A DNA stretch of 64,000 bases from Candidatus Phytoplasma australasiaticum subsp. taiwanense (GCA_001307505.2 CP040925.1:558001-622000), one strand, 5' to 3'; shown: positions 1 through 9,281, numbered from the stretch's first letter. Made by a program: numbers and translations. The notes: generated by a model from the letters alone, not told the origin.

Positions 1-1
1 T

Positions 2-763
2 TTTTTATATAATAAACAAAAAATTACTAAAGACCAAATCAGCAAACATTGGACACAATTATTACAAAATAATGATTATAAAGTAGCATTATATAATAAC
101 CCTTTTGAAGGAATATTTATTGGATTAAAAGCAACCCAAGGTAATATAAGCCAAGCTAATCCAACAGAAATTAATAAAGCTAAAAATTGGTTATTAAATT
201 TAAAACAAAAAAATAAAAATTTATTTTTTGTTACAGATCAAATTTTAGATAATATGCGTATAGCAAATCAAGAACGTTACGATATAGCTGTTACTTATTC
301 AGGAGATGCTAGATATCTAATGCAGCAAAATCCGAATCTTGAATATTATGATTTCAATGATCACGAAAATAATATTTATCAAACAAATATTTGGGTAGAT
401 AGTTTAGTTTTACCCAAAGGTAGTAATACTAAAGGAGCATATGATTTTATCAATTTTTTATTAAAAAATGATAATCTCAAACAAAACACTTCTTTTGTAG
501 GATATGATTCTCCTTACCAAAACATAAACGAAAATAATAACTCATTAAAAATAAATATAAACGACAAAGACAATATATATAAATATAATGTCCAAACTAA
601 AAAACAAATCAATGATGCTTGGAATGAAGTTTATGCCTATCCTAGGCCACAAGATAAATATTTATTATTATTATGTTTTTTAATTATCATAATTTGTCTA
701 ATAATAAAATTCAAAATAAATTGGCCTAAAAATAATAAATTTTTAATCAATAAATATAAATAA
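2..763 (+). CDS. potD: Spermidine/putrescine ABC transporter substrate-binding protein, C-terminal part (partial)
   Basis: The frame is open from the first bases of the window, so the true start lies upstream; the Met at 254 is internal. Seen: a periplasmic-binding-protein-like stretch with YDIAVTYSGDA, ENNIYQTNIWVDSLVLPKG and GAYDFINFLL, the conserved C-terminal half of PotD/PotF proteins. In this family the protein captures polyamines outside the membrane and hands them to PotBC, powered by PotA. The last about 30 residues form a hydrophobic segment (KYLLLLCFLIIIICLIIKF) followed by a basic tail, so the protein appears anchored by its C-terminus. That is unusual for a family normally held by an N-terminal lipid or signal anchor. 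potABC would be expected just upstream, outside the window. The polyamine call is firm at family level; the exact substrate is inferred. Confidence 0.85.
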   Translation, partial: FLYNKQKITKDQISKHWTQLLQNNDYKVALYNNPFEGIFIGLKATQGNISQANPTEINKAKNWLLNLKQKNKNLFFVTDQILDNMRIANQERYDIAVTYSGDARYLMQQNPNLEYYDFNDHENNIYQTNIWVDSLVLPKGSNTKGAYDFINFLLKNDNLKQNTSFVGYDSPYQNINENNNSLKININDKDNIYKYNVQTKKQINDAWNEVYAYPRPQDKYLLLLCFLIIIICLIIKFKINWPKNNKFLINKYK

Positions 764-822
764 ATTAAAAAAAATAATCTCTAAAATTTTAATATAAAAA
801 TCAAAATTATATTTTTAATTTT

Positions 823-1494
823 TTATAATTTTAAAGATTCCTTAATTTTTTTTAAATCACCCAATTTTTTCAAAATTTGCTTCGCTTCATTAAATAATTT
901 GTAAAAATTAAAACATTTATTATACATATTATTAATAAACTCTAAATCTTTATAAACTTCTATAACTTTAGAATGTTGATAAGTATAATATACCAAAAAA
1001 AAAGCTTTATCCGCATTAGAACAATAAAGTTGAGCTTGAATTTGCGCATAATAAAATTTTGGTATTTTATCATTTAAAAAAAATTCTTTCCAAGAAGCAG
1101 TATCGCAGGAAATAGGACATTTAATCTCTAAAATACTTCGAGATTCAGAATTCCAACCATCTAAAGAAGCAGACATAAATTGTTTTACAAAAACAGCTGG
1201 AACAAAATTCATTTGACGAACTGAATTAAAAAAAAATCTAGCTTCAGGTTCTAAACGACGTCCACGACGCATAGCTTCATTTACTTCTATTTTCTCTTGG
1301 AATAATTTTCTTTTAAATAATAACTTAACACTTTCAAAAGGATTTAAACCCATGATAGCGGCTACTTCAGAAGCATTAATATAATTATTTCTATGTTCAT
1401 GCCAAGATATAGAATCTTGTTGAATATCTATTAATTTACTTGAATCATCTGACATATAAAAATTAATATCCTTCTCTTTTATAAACTTAAACAA
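823..1494 (-). CDS. YqaJ-family (lambda-exonuclease-like) nuclease
   Basis: A 223-residue protein of the YqaJ/phage-type recombination endonuclease family, which has the PD-(D/E)xK fold. Visible motifs are GRRLEPEARFFF (Glu82), SLDG (Asp112), LEIKCP (Glu123 and Lys125) and YYAQIQAQLYCS, matching the catalytic core that resects double-stranded DNA ends in phage recombination. No RecT/Bet annealing partner is adjacent; tatD follows downstream. The start is TTG at 1494 with AGAGG eight bases upstream. An alternative is the ATG of Met14, behind an AAGGA 14 bases away. All catalytic residues are present, so it is probably active. It is likely a domesticated prophage gene; its cellular role is unknown. 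Confidence 0.85.
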   Translation of the reverse strand: MFKFIKEKDINFYMSDDSSKLIDIQQDSISWHEHRNNYINASEVAAIMGLNPFESVKLLFKRKLFQEKIEVNEAMRRGRRLEPEARFFFNSVRQMNFVPAVFVKQFMSASLDGWNSESRSILEIKCPISCDTASWKEFFLNDKIPKFYYAQIQAQLYCSNADKAFFLVYYTYQHSKVIEVYKDLEFINNMYNKCFNFYKLFNEAKQILKKLGDLKKIKESLKL

Positions 1495-1517
1495 ATAGTA
1501 ACCTCTAAAATTGATAA

Positions 1518-2297
1518 TTATAATTTATCAATTAAAAAAAGATTTTTAGCGTTCTGAGTTGTTTGTTGAACGACATCAGAAAAACTTATTTGTCGTAAAA
1601 AAGCAATTTTTTCAGCAATAATTTTTAAATAAGCAGGTTCATTACGTTGTGTTTTTTCCAAAGGAAAAGGTGTTAAAAACGGAGAATCAGTCTCTAATAA
1701 TATTTTTTCTAATGGTATTTTTTGAGCTATTTCATGAGCTATCAAAGCTTTATTATAAGTAACAATACCACCAATACCTACATAAAACCCCAAATCAACA
1801 GCCTTTTGGGCCTCTTCTAAATTATTAACTAAACAATGAAAAACCCCTTTAATTTTATTTTTATAAGGCAATAAAATTTTATAAACTTCTTCGAAAGCTT
1901 CTCTGGCGTGCAAAATAACAGGTAAATTATATTTAATTGCCAAATCTAATTGAATTTGTAAATTTTTTTTTTGAATAGGTAAAGAAGTTTTATCCCTATA
2001 TAAATCAATACCAATCTCACCTACTGCTACAACTTGTGGTAATCTTAAATATTGTTGAATAGTCATAGGATCTTCATCATGCCAATAACAAGGATGTATA
2101 CCGACTGCAATTTTAATGCATTCATATTCTAAAGCTAAATGAAAAGCCTTAGCATTAGTTTTAGAATCTAAACCTGGAACAACAAAATATTTAATTCCTT
2201 GATGATGCGCTTTAGCGATAACTTCGTTTAAATCCCCTTCATAGTCATTTAAATTCAAGTGCGTATGAGTATCAATTAATAACATATTTTTAATCAC
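1518..2297 (-). CDS. tatD: TatD-family metal-dependent DNase/hydrolase
   Basis: A 259-residue TIM-barrel hydrolase of the TatD family, acting as a metal-dependent 3'-5' exonuclease or DNase in the cytoplasm. Metal-ligand motifs are all visible: DTHTHLN near the N-terminus, VGEIGIDLYRD, LHAREA, FHCL and LETDSPFL. Length matches the family. The start could be GTG at 2297 (GGGAG five bases upstream) or the ATG at 2285, which fits the usual N-terminus (MLLIDTHTH) but lies 17 bases from that Shine-Dalgarno. It often sits beside rsmA and metG in Gram-positives; here it is next to the YqaJ nuclease instead. Confidence 0.93.
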   Translation of the reverse strand: MIKNMLLIDTHTHLNLNDYEGDLNEVIAKAHHQGIKYFVVPGLDSKTNAKAFHLALEYECIKIAVGIHPCYWHDEDPMTIQQYLRLPQVVAVGEIGIDLYRDKTSLPIQKKNLQIQLDLAIKYNLPVILHAREAFEEVYKILLPYKNKIKGVFHCLVNNLEEAQKAVDLGFYVGIGGIVTYNKALIAHEIAQKIPLEKILLETDSPFLTPFPLEKTQRNEPAYLKIIAEKIAFLRQISFSDVVQQTTQNAKNLFLIDKL

Positions 2298-3001
2298 AAC
2301 ACTCCCATTCCCTTGTTTTGCAAATTAAAAAATAATACAAAACTCACCAAATATAAATTTTTATAATATTTAAAATAATATTTAAAATTAAACTTAACAA
2401 AAATAAACCGATCATCCCCAAAAAGATCGAATGCCTAATATTTTGTTAAAATTAACTTTTGTAAATGCGATATAAAAAATTTAAACGTTCCGATATTTAT
2501 TGTTTAAAATATTTCAATCTAAAAAAATATAATTTCGAGTTTTTCCAATATTTATATTAACAATATATATAATAATTATACAAATTAAATTTTATGTTTA
2601 AATAAATCTAAATTATTATAATCAAATAAATTTTTTGGTAAAGTTATCTCATCAGTTTATAATTTTAAAAACCAACAGCAATCCTTTTAAATTTCTATTT
2701 ATAAAACAATTTCATAAAATCAATCTTTCAACTTATACCACGGATAATTAATAATATTTTATTTAAAAAATAATTCGCTGATATATAATGAAATATTAAC
2801 AAAAATATATTATAAAATTTTTATATGAATTGAATTTATTATAAACAATTTTTTTCAAGAAATTTAATAAATAAACCTGATAATATTAAAATGACTTAAA
2901 TAAACATTATAATTCTTAAAAATTATTACTATTTAAATTATTCAGGAGGGATTTATTAATCCCCTAAAAATATAAAAATTATTTTAAAAAACATTTATCA
3001 T
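2298..3001. other. Gene-poor A/T-rich spacer between lpd and tatD
   Basis: No convincing gene. On the minus strand a hairpin (CGATC / GATCG, about 2408-2431) precedes a short hydrophobic open frame. That frame begins at TTG 2421 or ATG 2415 and stops at 2344, about 24 codons of L/I/F-rich residues; it may be a decayed membrane-segment remnant. Another inverted repeat, GGGATT at 2948-2953 with AATCCC at 2958-2963, lies just downstream of lpd. It could be a weak terminator but lacks a clean T-run. Confidence 0.4.
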
Positions 3002-4387
3002 TTATAAATGAATAGGTTTATCAACGGCCCCTAAAAAAGTTTCTAAATTTAATTCTGCTAAGGTAGGATGTGGATGAATTACTTCCATAGCATCATATGC
3101 TGTGCCATTAAATGCCATTAAAGTACCGCTTTCAGTAATTAATTCTGTAGCATTATAAGCATAAATATGCATACCTAAAATTTTAAGTGTATCTTTTTCA
3201 ACAATTAACTTGGCAAAACCTTCTAAATCGCCATCAGCATGAGCTTTACCTATAGCTTGAACAGGCATTTTGGATATTTTATAATTTAAATTACGTTCTT
3301 TAGCTTGTTGTTCTGTGCAGCCAATAGAAGCTATTTCAGGAAAACTATAAATACACGATGGAACATGTTCATAATTAATAGGTTTTATTTTATCCTGTAA
3401 ATTTAAAGCGTGATGTGTAGCTATAATACCTTCGTGACTTGCAACATGAGCTAACATATATTTACCATTAACATCTCCAATAGCATATACATCCGGTATA
3501 GACGTTTGTAAAAAATTATCAGTTAAAATGCCATTTCTATCCATAGTTAATTTCAATTTATCCAAACCTATTAAATTTGGTTTGGTTCCCACAGCCATCA
3601 AAATAATATCTGTTGTATCGTGATATATTTTTTGTTGATATTCATAATAAACAATATTTTTATCAATTTTAATTACATTAGCTTCTGTCATAATCTTAAT
3701 ATTAGCATTTTTAAGATTTTTAGTATAAGCGGTTATAATATCACTATCCATAGAACTTATAATGGATTTTTGTTTTTCCAAAATAATTACTTCAGCTCCA
3801 AATTTATTAAAGATAGTCGCAAATTCGACGCCTATCACTCCTCCACCTATAATAATTATTTTTTTAGGAAAAGTCTCTAATTGCACTAATTCTTTACTAG
3901 TATACAAATATTTATCCAAATACGATTCTTTAGCGCCAGGTATAGGAGGTATAAAAGCATGAGAACCGGTTGCTATAATCAGTTTTTTAGTATGCAAAAT
4001 TTGATTATCTACAACCACTTGATAAGCATTTACAACTTCTGCTACACCTGAATAAAAATCAATTAATTTATTTTTTTTTAAAAGGAAAGCTATACCATTA
4101 GTTAAATTTTGAACAATTTTATCTTTACGTTGTAAAATAGATTTCCAATCGAAAGATATTTCACCTATATTATTCAATCCAAATTTACTAGCATTTTTGC
4201 ATAAATCCCAAACTTTAGCACTTTTTAAAAAAGCTTTTGTAGGTATACAACCATAATTTAAACAAATACCACCTACTTTATGTTTCTCGATTAAAGCTAC
4301 TTTAGCACCTAATTGAGCAGCTTTAATAGCCGATACATAACCGCCTGGCCCTCCACCTATAACTAAAATATCATATATTTGTTGCAT
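3002..4387 (-). CDS. lpd: Dihydrolipoamide dehydrogenase (E3)
   Basis: A 461-residue flavoprotein disulfide reductase that re-oxidises the dihydrolipoyl group of the pyruvate dehydrogenase complex and reduces NAD+. Seen: the FAD-binding GGGPGGY at residues 11-17, the redox-active pair Cys42/Cys47 in GGICLNYGCIPTK, a second dinucleotide fold (IIIIGGGVIGVEFA), the FAD motif YAIGDV, and the catalytic HPHPTLAE near the C-terminus. There is no N-terminal lipoyl domain, although some Gram-positive E3 proteins carry one. It is the last gene of the minus-strand pdh cluster, 214 bases after the E2 catalytic gene. The start ATG at 4387 has AAAGCGAG about ten bases upstream. Confidence 0.96.
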   Translation of the reverse strand: MQQIYDILVIGGGPGGYVSAIKAAQLGAKVALIEKHKVGGICLNYGCIPTKAFLKSAKVWDLCKNASKFGLNNIGEISFDWKSILQRKDKIVQNLTNGIAFLLKKNKLIDFYSGVAEVVNAYQVVVDNQILHTKKLIIATGSHAFIPPIPGAKESYLDKYLYTSKELVQLETFPKKIIIIGGGVIGVEFATIFNKFGAEVIILEKQKSIISSMDSDIITAYTKNLKNANIKIMTEANVIKIDKNIVYYEYQQKIYHDTTDIILMAVGTKPNLIGLDKLKLTMDRNGILTDNFLQTSIPDVYAIGDVNGKYMLAHVASHEGIIATHHALNLQDKIKPINYEHVPSCIYSFPEIASIGCTEQQAKERNLNYKISKMPVQAIGKAHADGDLEGFAKLIVEKDTLKILGMHIYAYNATELITESGTLMAFNGTAYDAMEVIHPHPTLAELNLETFLGAVDKPIHL

Positions 4388-4601
4388 ATCATTAAAACTC
4401 GCTTTACAATTAAAAATAATTTTTTTTGTTTAAATAAATTTAAAAAATCCATTAACGACTATTAACTTGATATTATCATAAAATTAAAAATTACAAAAAC
4501 ATACAAACTGGGATTTTTTTAAAAAATTATTAATTTTATAATTCATAAAATCAAAATAAATTTTGTAAAAATTAATAAAAATAAAATATATTAAATATTT
4601 T

Positions 4602-5342
4602 TTATTCAATTAAATCCGATGGGTTGTTAAATAAATCTTTAAAAGCATTTAAAAATCTAGATGCTATACCACCATCTATAATACGATGATCAAAACTTAA
4701 AGATAAAGGTAACATATAAGCTTTTCCGATATTACCATCTTCTAAAACAATAGGTTTTAATTTCATTAAACCCATACCTAAAATAGCTACTTGAGGAAAA
4801 TAAATCACGGGAGTGCCATAAGAAACTCCAAAAGTACCCCAATTACTTAAAGTAAAAGTTCCATCATTAATATCTTTATAAACTAATTTTTTATCACGAG
4901 TACGCTGAGATAAATCTTGAATCGATTCTGCAATCTTCCAAATATTTAAACTATCAGTGTCTTTAATATTAGGAACAATTAAACCGTCATCAGTATCTAC
5001 AGCTATACCCAAATTAATATATTTTTTAATTATAATTTCGTCCTTTTGATCATCAAAAGTAGAATTGAAAATAGGAAATTTTATTAATAATTTAACTAAA
5101 GCTTTGGCAACAAAAGCTAAATAAGTAAGTTTTATGGTTGATGTTGGATTTTGCGATTTCAAATCTTTTCTCAAATCCACAACTTTATTCATATTAAATT
5201 CTTCCATTAAAGTAACATCTGGAATAATAGCTTTGGCGATAGACATTTGCTTTGCTATAGTTTTACGTAAATTAGAAATTTTCTTAACTTCGATTTTTTC
5301 AAGATCTTTAATTGTGTTATTTTTTTTATCTAAATCTTGCAT
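4602..5342 (-). CDS. pdhC: Pyruvate dehydrogenase E2, acetyltransferase catalytic domain only
   Basis: A 246-residue protein equal to just the C-terminal catalytic (CoA-acetyltransferase) domain of E2. Seen: the domain's opening KISNLRKTIAKQMSIAK about 20 residues in, then TLMEEFNMNKV, GIAVDTDDGLIVPNI, GTFTLSNWGTFG, and the active-site motif SLSFDHRIIDGG. A normal E2 is one chain of lipoyl domain(s), a 35-residue peripheral-subunit-binding domain (PSBD) and this core. Here the lipoyl domain is a separate upstream gene and no PSBD is visible in either. The ORF has its own ATG and a Shine-Dalgarno (AAAAGGGAT) about five bases upstream, so it looks like a genuine separate cistron rather than a recent frameshift. 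Transacetylase function is well supported; assembly with E1 and E3 must differ from the textbook complex. Confidence 0.9.
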   Translation of the reverse strand: MQDLDKKNNTIKDLEKIEVKKISNLRKTIAKQMSIAKAIIPDVTLMEEFNMNKVVDLRKDLKSQNPTSTIKLTYLAFVAKALVKLLIKFPIFNSTFDDQKDEIIIKKYINLGIAVDTDDGLIVPNIKDTDSLNIWKIAESIQDLSQRTRDKKLVYKDINDGTFTLSNWGTFGVSYGTPVIYFPQVAILGMGLMKLKPIVLEDGNIGKAYMLPLSLSFDHRIIDGGIASRFLNAFKDLFNNPSDLIE

Positions 5343-5386
5343 ATATTTTTATCCCTTTTATATTGTTTATTTTATAAATATTATAT

Positions 5387-5653
5387 TTATTCTTTAACTT
5401 CTATCTCTATAACAGCTAAAACCTGATCTAACTCTACTTGATCAGAAGGAGAACATTTTATTTCTAAAATAACACCATCTACAGGAGATAATAATGTATC
5501 AGATAATTTATCATTTTCAATTTCGAATAATCCTTGACCTTCTTTAACTATATCTCCAACTTTACAAAGGCATTTGGTAATAGTTCCTTCGTGTAAACCT
5601 TCACCTAAATCATGAAATTTAAATTCATATTTTTGTATTTTTTTATGTTCCAT
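5387..5653 (-). CDS. Free-standing lipoyl domain protein (N-terminal part of split E2)
   Basis: An 88-residue protein made of a single biotinyl/lipoyl domain. Seen: FHDLGEGLHEGTI, VGDIVKEGQ, and the lipoylation hairpin EIENDKLSDTLLSPVDG with Lys49 as the predicted attachment site. It sits between pdhB and the E2 catalytic gene, exactly where the N-terminus of pdhC would normally be. The stop codon is followed by 44 bases containing a new Shine-Dalgarno and start. It should act as a diffusible swinging arm that carries acetyl groups from E1 to the separate E2 core and electrons to E3. Lipoate ligase is not in the window. Family assignment is firm; the role as a mobile carrier is inferred from position. 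Confidence 0.9.
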   Translation of the reverse strand: MEHKKIQKYEFKFHDLGEGLHEGTITKCLCKVGDIVKEGQGLFEIENDKLSDTLLSPVDGVILEIKCSPSDQVELDQVLAVIEIEVKE

Positions 5654-5763
5654 AATAAATAAACCTACTTTTTTTCTTGAATTTTTTTATATAAATATAA
5701 CTATAATAATTTCTCTTTTATATTATAAAGAAAACAAAATACTAATAATAATTAAAGTTAGAA

Positions 5764-6756
5764 TTATTTATTCAATTTATTAAACATCTTTTTAATATAA
5801 TAAATAATTTTAGCAGGATTTAAAATTTGATGATATTCTCCTCTAGCTAAAGGAGTTATAATATCATAACCAGTAATACGAATAGGAGCAACTTTTAAAG
5901 CATCGAATGCATATTCATTTATTAAAGTAATTATTTCTCCTGCTGGACCATAAGTTTTAGTAGCTTCATGAGCTACTACTAATCTACCAGTTTTTTTAAC
6001 AGATTGAATAATAGTTTCTTGATCTATAGGAGTAATACTTCTTAAATCGATTAATTCCACAGAAATATTATTTTGTTCTAAAGATTCAATAGCGGTTTGA
6101 ATAACCGGAATAGCAGATGACCACCCTACTACAGTCACATCAGAACCTTCTTTAACTACTCGAGCTTTACCAATTTCTATTTCATAAGGTTCTACAGGAA
6201 CTTCTTCTCTACGGGAACGATATAAAACTTTTGGTTCTAAAAAAATTACAGGATCATTAGATTTAATAGCGGATAGTAATAACCCTTTAGCGTCAATAGG
6301 ATTAGAAGGCACTACTACATGCAATCCTGGGAAAGAAGCTAACATACCCTCAATGGATTCAGAATGATGTTCTAAAGCTTTAATATTTCCTTGTATTGTA
6401 GTTCGAACTACCATAGGAACTGTAAATTTTCCACGAGTACGATTACGTAATCTAACAGCATGACAAAATAGATCTTGTAAAGCTGGAAAAATAAAACCTT
6501 CAAATTGTATTTCTGCTATAGGACGGAAACCAGCTAAAGCTAATCCTATACCGCTACCTAAAATACTAGATTCTGAAATAGGGGTATTAAAAACTTTTGA
6601 AGATCCGTATTTACTATACAAACCTTTAAGAACTCTAAAAACACCACCTAAATTTTCTACATCTTCCCCGAATAAAACCACTTTTGGGATATTTTCTAAG
6701 GCATAATCTAAAGTATGATTAATAGCTTCTAACATATTCATTTTCATAAAAGCCAT
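5764..6756 (-). CDS. pdhB: Pyruvate dehydrogenase E1 beta subunit
   Basis: A 330-residue transketolase-fold subunit that pairs with PdhA to decarboxylate pyruvate using thiamine diphosphate. Seen: the N-terminal MNMLEAINHTLDYAL, LFGEDVENLGGVF, FNTPISESSILGSGIGLAL, EIQFEGFIFPALQD and HHSES, then the C-terminal ligand domain ending LARGEYHQILNPAKI. Length is normal for the family. It starts four bases after the pdhA stop, with AAGGGA about eight bases from the ATG, so the two subunits are translationally coupled. 110 bases separate it from the free lipoyl gene. Confidence 0.96.
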   Translation of the reverse strand: MAFMKMNMLEAINHTLDYALENIPKVVLFGEDVENLGGVFRVLKGLYSKYGSSKVFNTPISESSILGSGIGLALAGFRPIAEIQFEGFIFPALQDLFCHAVRLRNRTRGKFTVPMVVRTTIQGNIKALEHHSESIEGMLASFPGLHVVVPSNPIDAKGLLLSAIKSNDPVIFLEPKVLYRSRREEVPVEPYEIEIGKARVVKEGSDVTVVGWSSAIPVIQTAIESLEQNNISVELIDLRSITPIDQETIIQSVKKTGRLVVAHEATKTYGPAGEIITLINEYAFDALKVAPIRITGYDIITPLARGEYHQILNPAKIIYYIKKMFNKLNK

Positions 6757-6760
6757 AATT

Positions 6761-7867
6761 TTATTTCCCTTCTTCTGTTGATTTTAAAAATGATTCATAA
6801 TCATGCAACTGCATTTTTAATTGAGGAGTCATTGTTTCATAAGTATGTTCGAAAACCTCTTTCGGTTCAACTATATTAGCATAAGTTAAAATACGTTTAT
6901 GAGCTTCTTTAATTTTATCAATCACATTTTGTTTAATTTTATTTATCAATTCATCTGTTAAAATATTTTTATTTATTAAATATTTTTGAAATCTTGAAAT
7001 AGGTTCTTTTTTAAACCATTCTTCTTCTTCAGACTTAGAACGATATAAAGAAGGATTATCATTAGTAGTATGCCCTAATAAACGATATGTATATAATTCT
7101 AATAAAGAAGGACCATTACCATTTCTCGCAGATTCAATAAAATGTTTTGCAGCGGTATAAACCGCTAAAATATCATTACCATCAACTCTTATTCCAGGTA
7201 TACCAAAAGCAATAGCTTTTTGGGCTAAACTTTCAGCATAACAAGCTACTTTTCTAGGTGTAGAAATAGCATATTGATTATTTTGAATAGCGACTACTAA
7301 AGGAACTTGAAAAACCGCTGCATAATTTAAACCTGCCGCAAATTCTTCGCTTGCAGTACCGCCATCTCCTATAGTTGCTATTGTAACATCCCTTTTATTA
7401 TCTAATTTACTAGCTAAGGCTAATCCGGCACCTATATTAATAGAACTACCGATAATAATATTAACAGGTAAAATACGTTTTTGAGCTTCTATTGCTGAAC
7501 CTCGTTCGTTACCATACCAATAAAGTAAAATATTTTCTACAGAAACGCCACGATACAAAAACATACCTAAATCACGAAAATAAGGAGAAATCCAATCGTT
7601 ATCCGCGCAAGCTGCTGCAATACCTATTTGACAAGCTTCATGACCTGTATTCAAAACATAAGAAAGCATTCGTCCTTGACGCTGATATTGAAAAGCTGCT
7701 GTATCAGTCTCTCTAGTGAAAACCATAAATTCATAAATTTTTAACAATTCTTCATTTGATAAATTAGGCTCAAACTCAGAATTAATTACAAAACCTTGTT
7801 CATCTAAAACTTGCAACATAGGTTTTTGTTCTACATTATACAAAAAATCATCTATTTTTTTTGACAA
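6761..7867 (-). CDS. pdhA: Pyruvate dehydrogenase E1 alpha subunit
   Basis: A 368-residue thiamine-diphosphate-binding subunit of E1. Seen: the cofactor motif GDGGTASEEFAAGLNYAAV ending in VAIQNNQYAIST, the phosphorylation-loop-like YRLLGHTTNDNPSLYR region, and RQGRMLSYVLNTGHEACQIG near the N-terminus. The start is TTG at 7867 with AAAGGAG eight bases upstream; no in-frame ATG fits better. It lies 76 bases downstream of pyk and is tightly joined to pdhB. Together they commit pyruvate to acetyl-CoA, the expected feed for PduL at 55 kb. Confidence 0.96.
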   Translation of the reverse strand: MSKKIDDFLYNVEQKPMLQVLDEQGFVINSEFEPNLSNEELLKIYEFMVFTRETDTAAFQYQRQGRMLSYVLNTGHEACQIGIAAACADNDWISPYFRDLGMFLYRGVSVENILLYWYGNERGSAIEAQKRILPVNIIIGSSINIGAGLALASKLDNKRDVTIATIGDGGTASEEFAAGLNYAAVFQVPLVVAIQNNQYAISTPRKVACYAESLAQKAIAFGIPGIRVDGNDILAVYTAAKHFIESARNGNGPSLLELYTYRLLGHTTNDNPSLYRSKSEEEEWFKKEPISRFQKYLINKNILTDELINKIKQNVIDKIKEAHKRILTYANIVEPKEVFEHTYETMTPQLKMQLHDYESFLKSTEEGK

Positions 7868-7943
7868 AATTATAACTCCTTTATTTTTTTAATTTTAAAC
7901 CACTTGTATTAAACCTTGAATAAATTACACAAAAAACCTCGAG

Positions 7944-9281
7944 TTATCTAATCAAAATTTGAGATAAATTAACTTCAATTAATTGGTTGGTTTCTATTTT
8001 GTAATCAATAATTTTTTGTTTTAATTCATCAGAATTCAAAACCGGTATAACACCGAAATACAAAGACAACCAAGATGCTTCTTTAATATTATCAACTATA
8101 GCTAGTATTGGTACTGCAGAATGGAACTTCGAAATGATACAAGCATCTATAAAACTATTTACTAAAATAGCTTTAGTATCTGTAATATTAGCTAACTCAA
8201 TAGCACCTAATAAAAATTTTTCTCGCCAAGCTTTAGGTTCATAATAATTTAAAAAAACATCATAATCTAAAAATTTTTCCGCACTTTTATTAATATTATA
8301 CATATATTGAACAGATTCTACAGGATAATTACCTGAAGCACTTTCGCCAGATAACATAGTAGCGCTTGTACCTTCTCGAACCGCATTGAAAACATCTGAA
8401 ATTTCAGCTTTAGTTGGACGAGGATTTTTTTGCATAGATTCTAACATTTGAGTAGCTACAATTACCAATTTACCTTTTTGAAGACATTTATCAATAATTT
8501 CACTTTGATATAACGGAACTAAAGTGCCATCAACCTCAATACCCAAATCACCTCTAGCAACCATAACACCATCCGCAATAGATGAAATTTCATCTATATG
8601 ATCAATACCTTCTTGATTTTCTATTTTAGCAATAATTTTAATATTATCACATTTATTCAATTCCAAAAGATCTCTAATATCTTGTATATCTTGAGCACTA
8701 CGAACAAAAGAAGCTGCAATATAATCATAATTTTGTTCAATAGCAAACAAAATATCTTGTTTATCTTTTTTTGATAAAAAAGGGATATTTAATTTAACAC
8801 CAGGAACATTAACACCTCTACGAGATTTAACTAAATGACTATTTTGAGCTTTCGTAATTAATTCTTTCTTAAGATTATCTTTTTCGATAACTTGTAAAGA
8901 TAAGTAACCATCGTCAATGTTAATAAAATCGCCTATATTTAGTTCATTATAAAAATTAGGATAAGTTACAGAGAAAATTTCACTATTACCTAAAACTTCC
9001 GTTGAAGCAATTCTCACTAAAGAATCCTTTTGTATTAAAACATCACCATCAAAATTATGAGTTCTAATTTCGGGACCTTTAGTATCTAACATTAACGCTA
9101 CATATCTGTTTAATTCTTGATTAATAGCTCTAATAATAGAAATTATTTTTTTACTCATATCATAATCAGCATGAGAAAAATTAAATCTAGCAACATTTAA
9201 ACCGCTCAAAATCATTTTTTTCAAAACTGCTTCAGAATAACATGAAGGCCCTAAAGTGCAAATAATTTTTGTTTTATTCAT
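7944..9281 (-). CDS. pyk: Pyruvate kinase
   Basis: A 445-residue pyruvate kinase that converts phosphoenolpyruvate and ADP to pyruvate and ATP. Seen: the N-terminal KIICTLGPSCYSE, LDTKGPEIRT, AKIENQEG (catalytic Lys region), MVARGDLGIEV, LVIVATQMLESM, and the MLSGESASGNYPVE segment. It has no PEP-utiliser extra domain of the kind Bacillus carries at the C-terminus, so this is the short form. It opens the pdh cluster, and its product is the cluster's substrate. The ATG at 9281 is preceded by AAAGCGGG about 12 bases upstream. Confidence 0.96.
   Translation of the reverse strand: MNKTKIICTLGPSCYSEAVLKKMILSGLNVARFNFSHADYDMSKKIISIIRAINQELNRYVALMLDTKGPEIRTHNFDGDVLIQKDSLVRIASTEVLGNSEIFSVTYPNFYNELNIGDFINIDDGYLSLQVIEKDNLKKELITKAQNSHLVKSRRGVNVPGVKLNIPFLSKKDKQDILFAIEQNYDYIAASFVRSAQDIQDIRDLLELNKCDNIKIIAKIENQEGIDHIDEISSIADGVMVARGDLGIEVDGTLVPLYQSEIIDKCLQKGKLVIVATQMLESMQKNPRPTKAEISDVFNAVREGTSATMLSGESASGNYPVESVQYMYNINKSAEKFLDYDVFLNYYEPKAWREKFLLGAIELANITDTKAILVNSFIDACIISKFHSAVPILAIVDNIKEASWLSLYFGVIPVLNSDELKQKIIDYKIETNQLIEVNLSQILIR

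Noticed and set aside
3620-3962. Plus-strand open frames inside lpd
   Set aside because: Antisense shadows of a clearly conserved gene, without ribosome sites.
5343-5386. Frameshift that simply breaks a normal pdhC gene
   Set aside because: The second half has its own Shine-Dalgarno and ATG, and the linker/PSBD is missing rather than out of frame; no reading of the 44 bases restores it.
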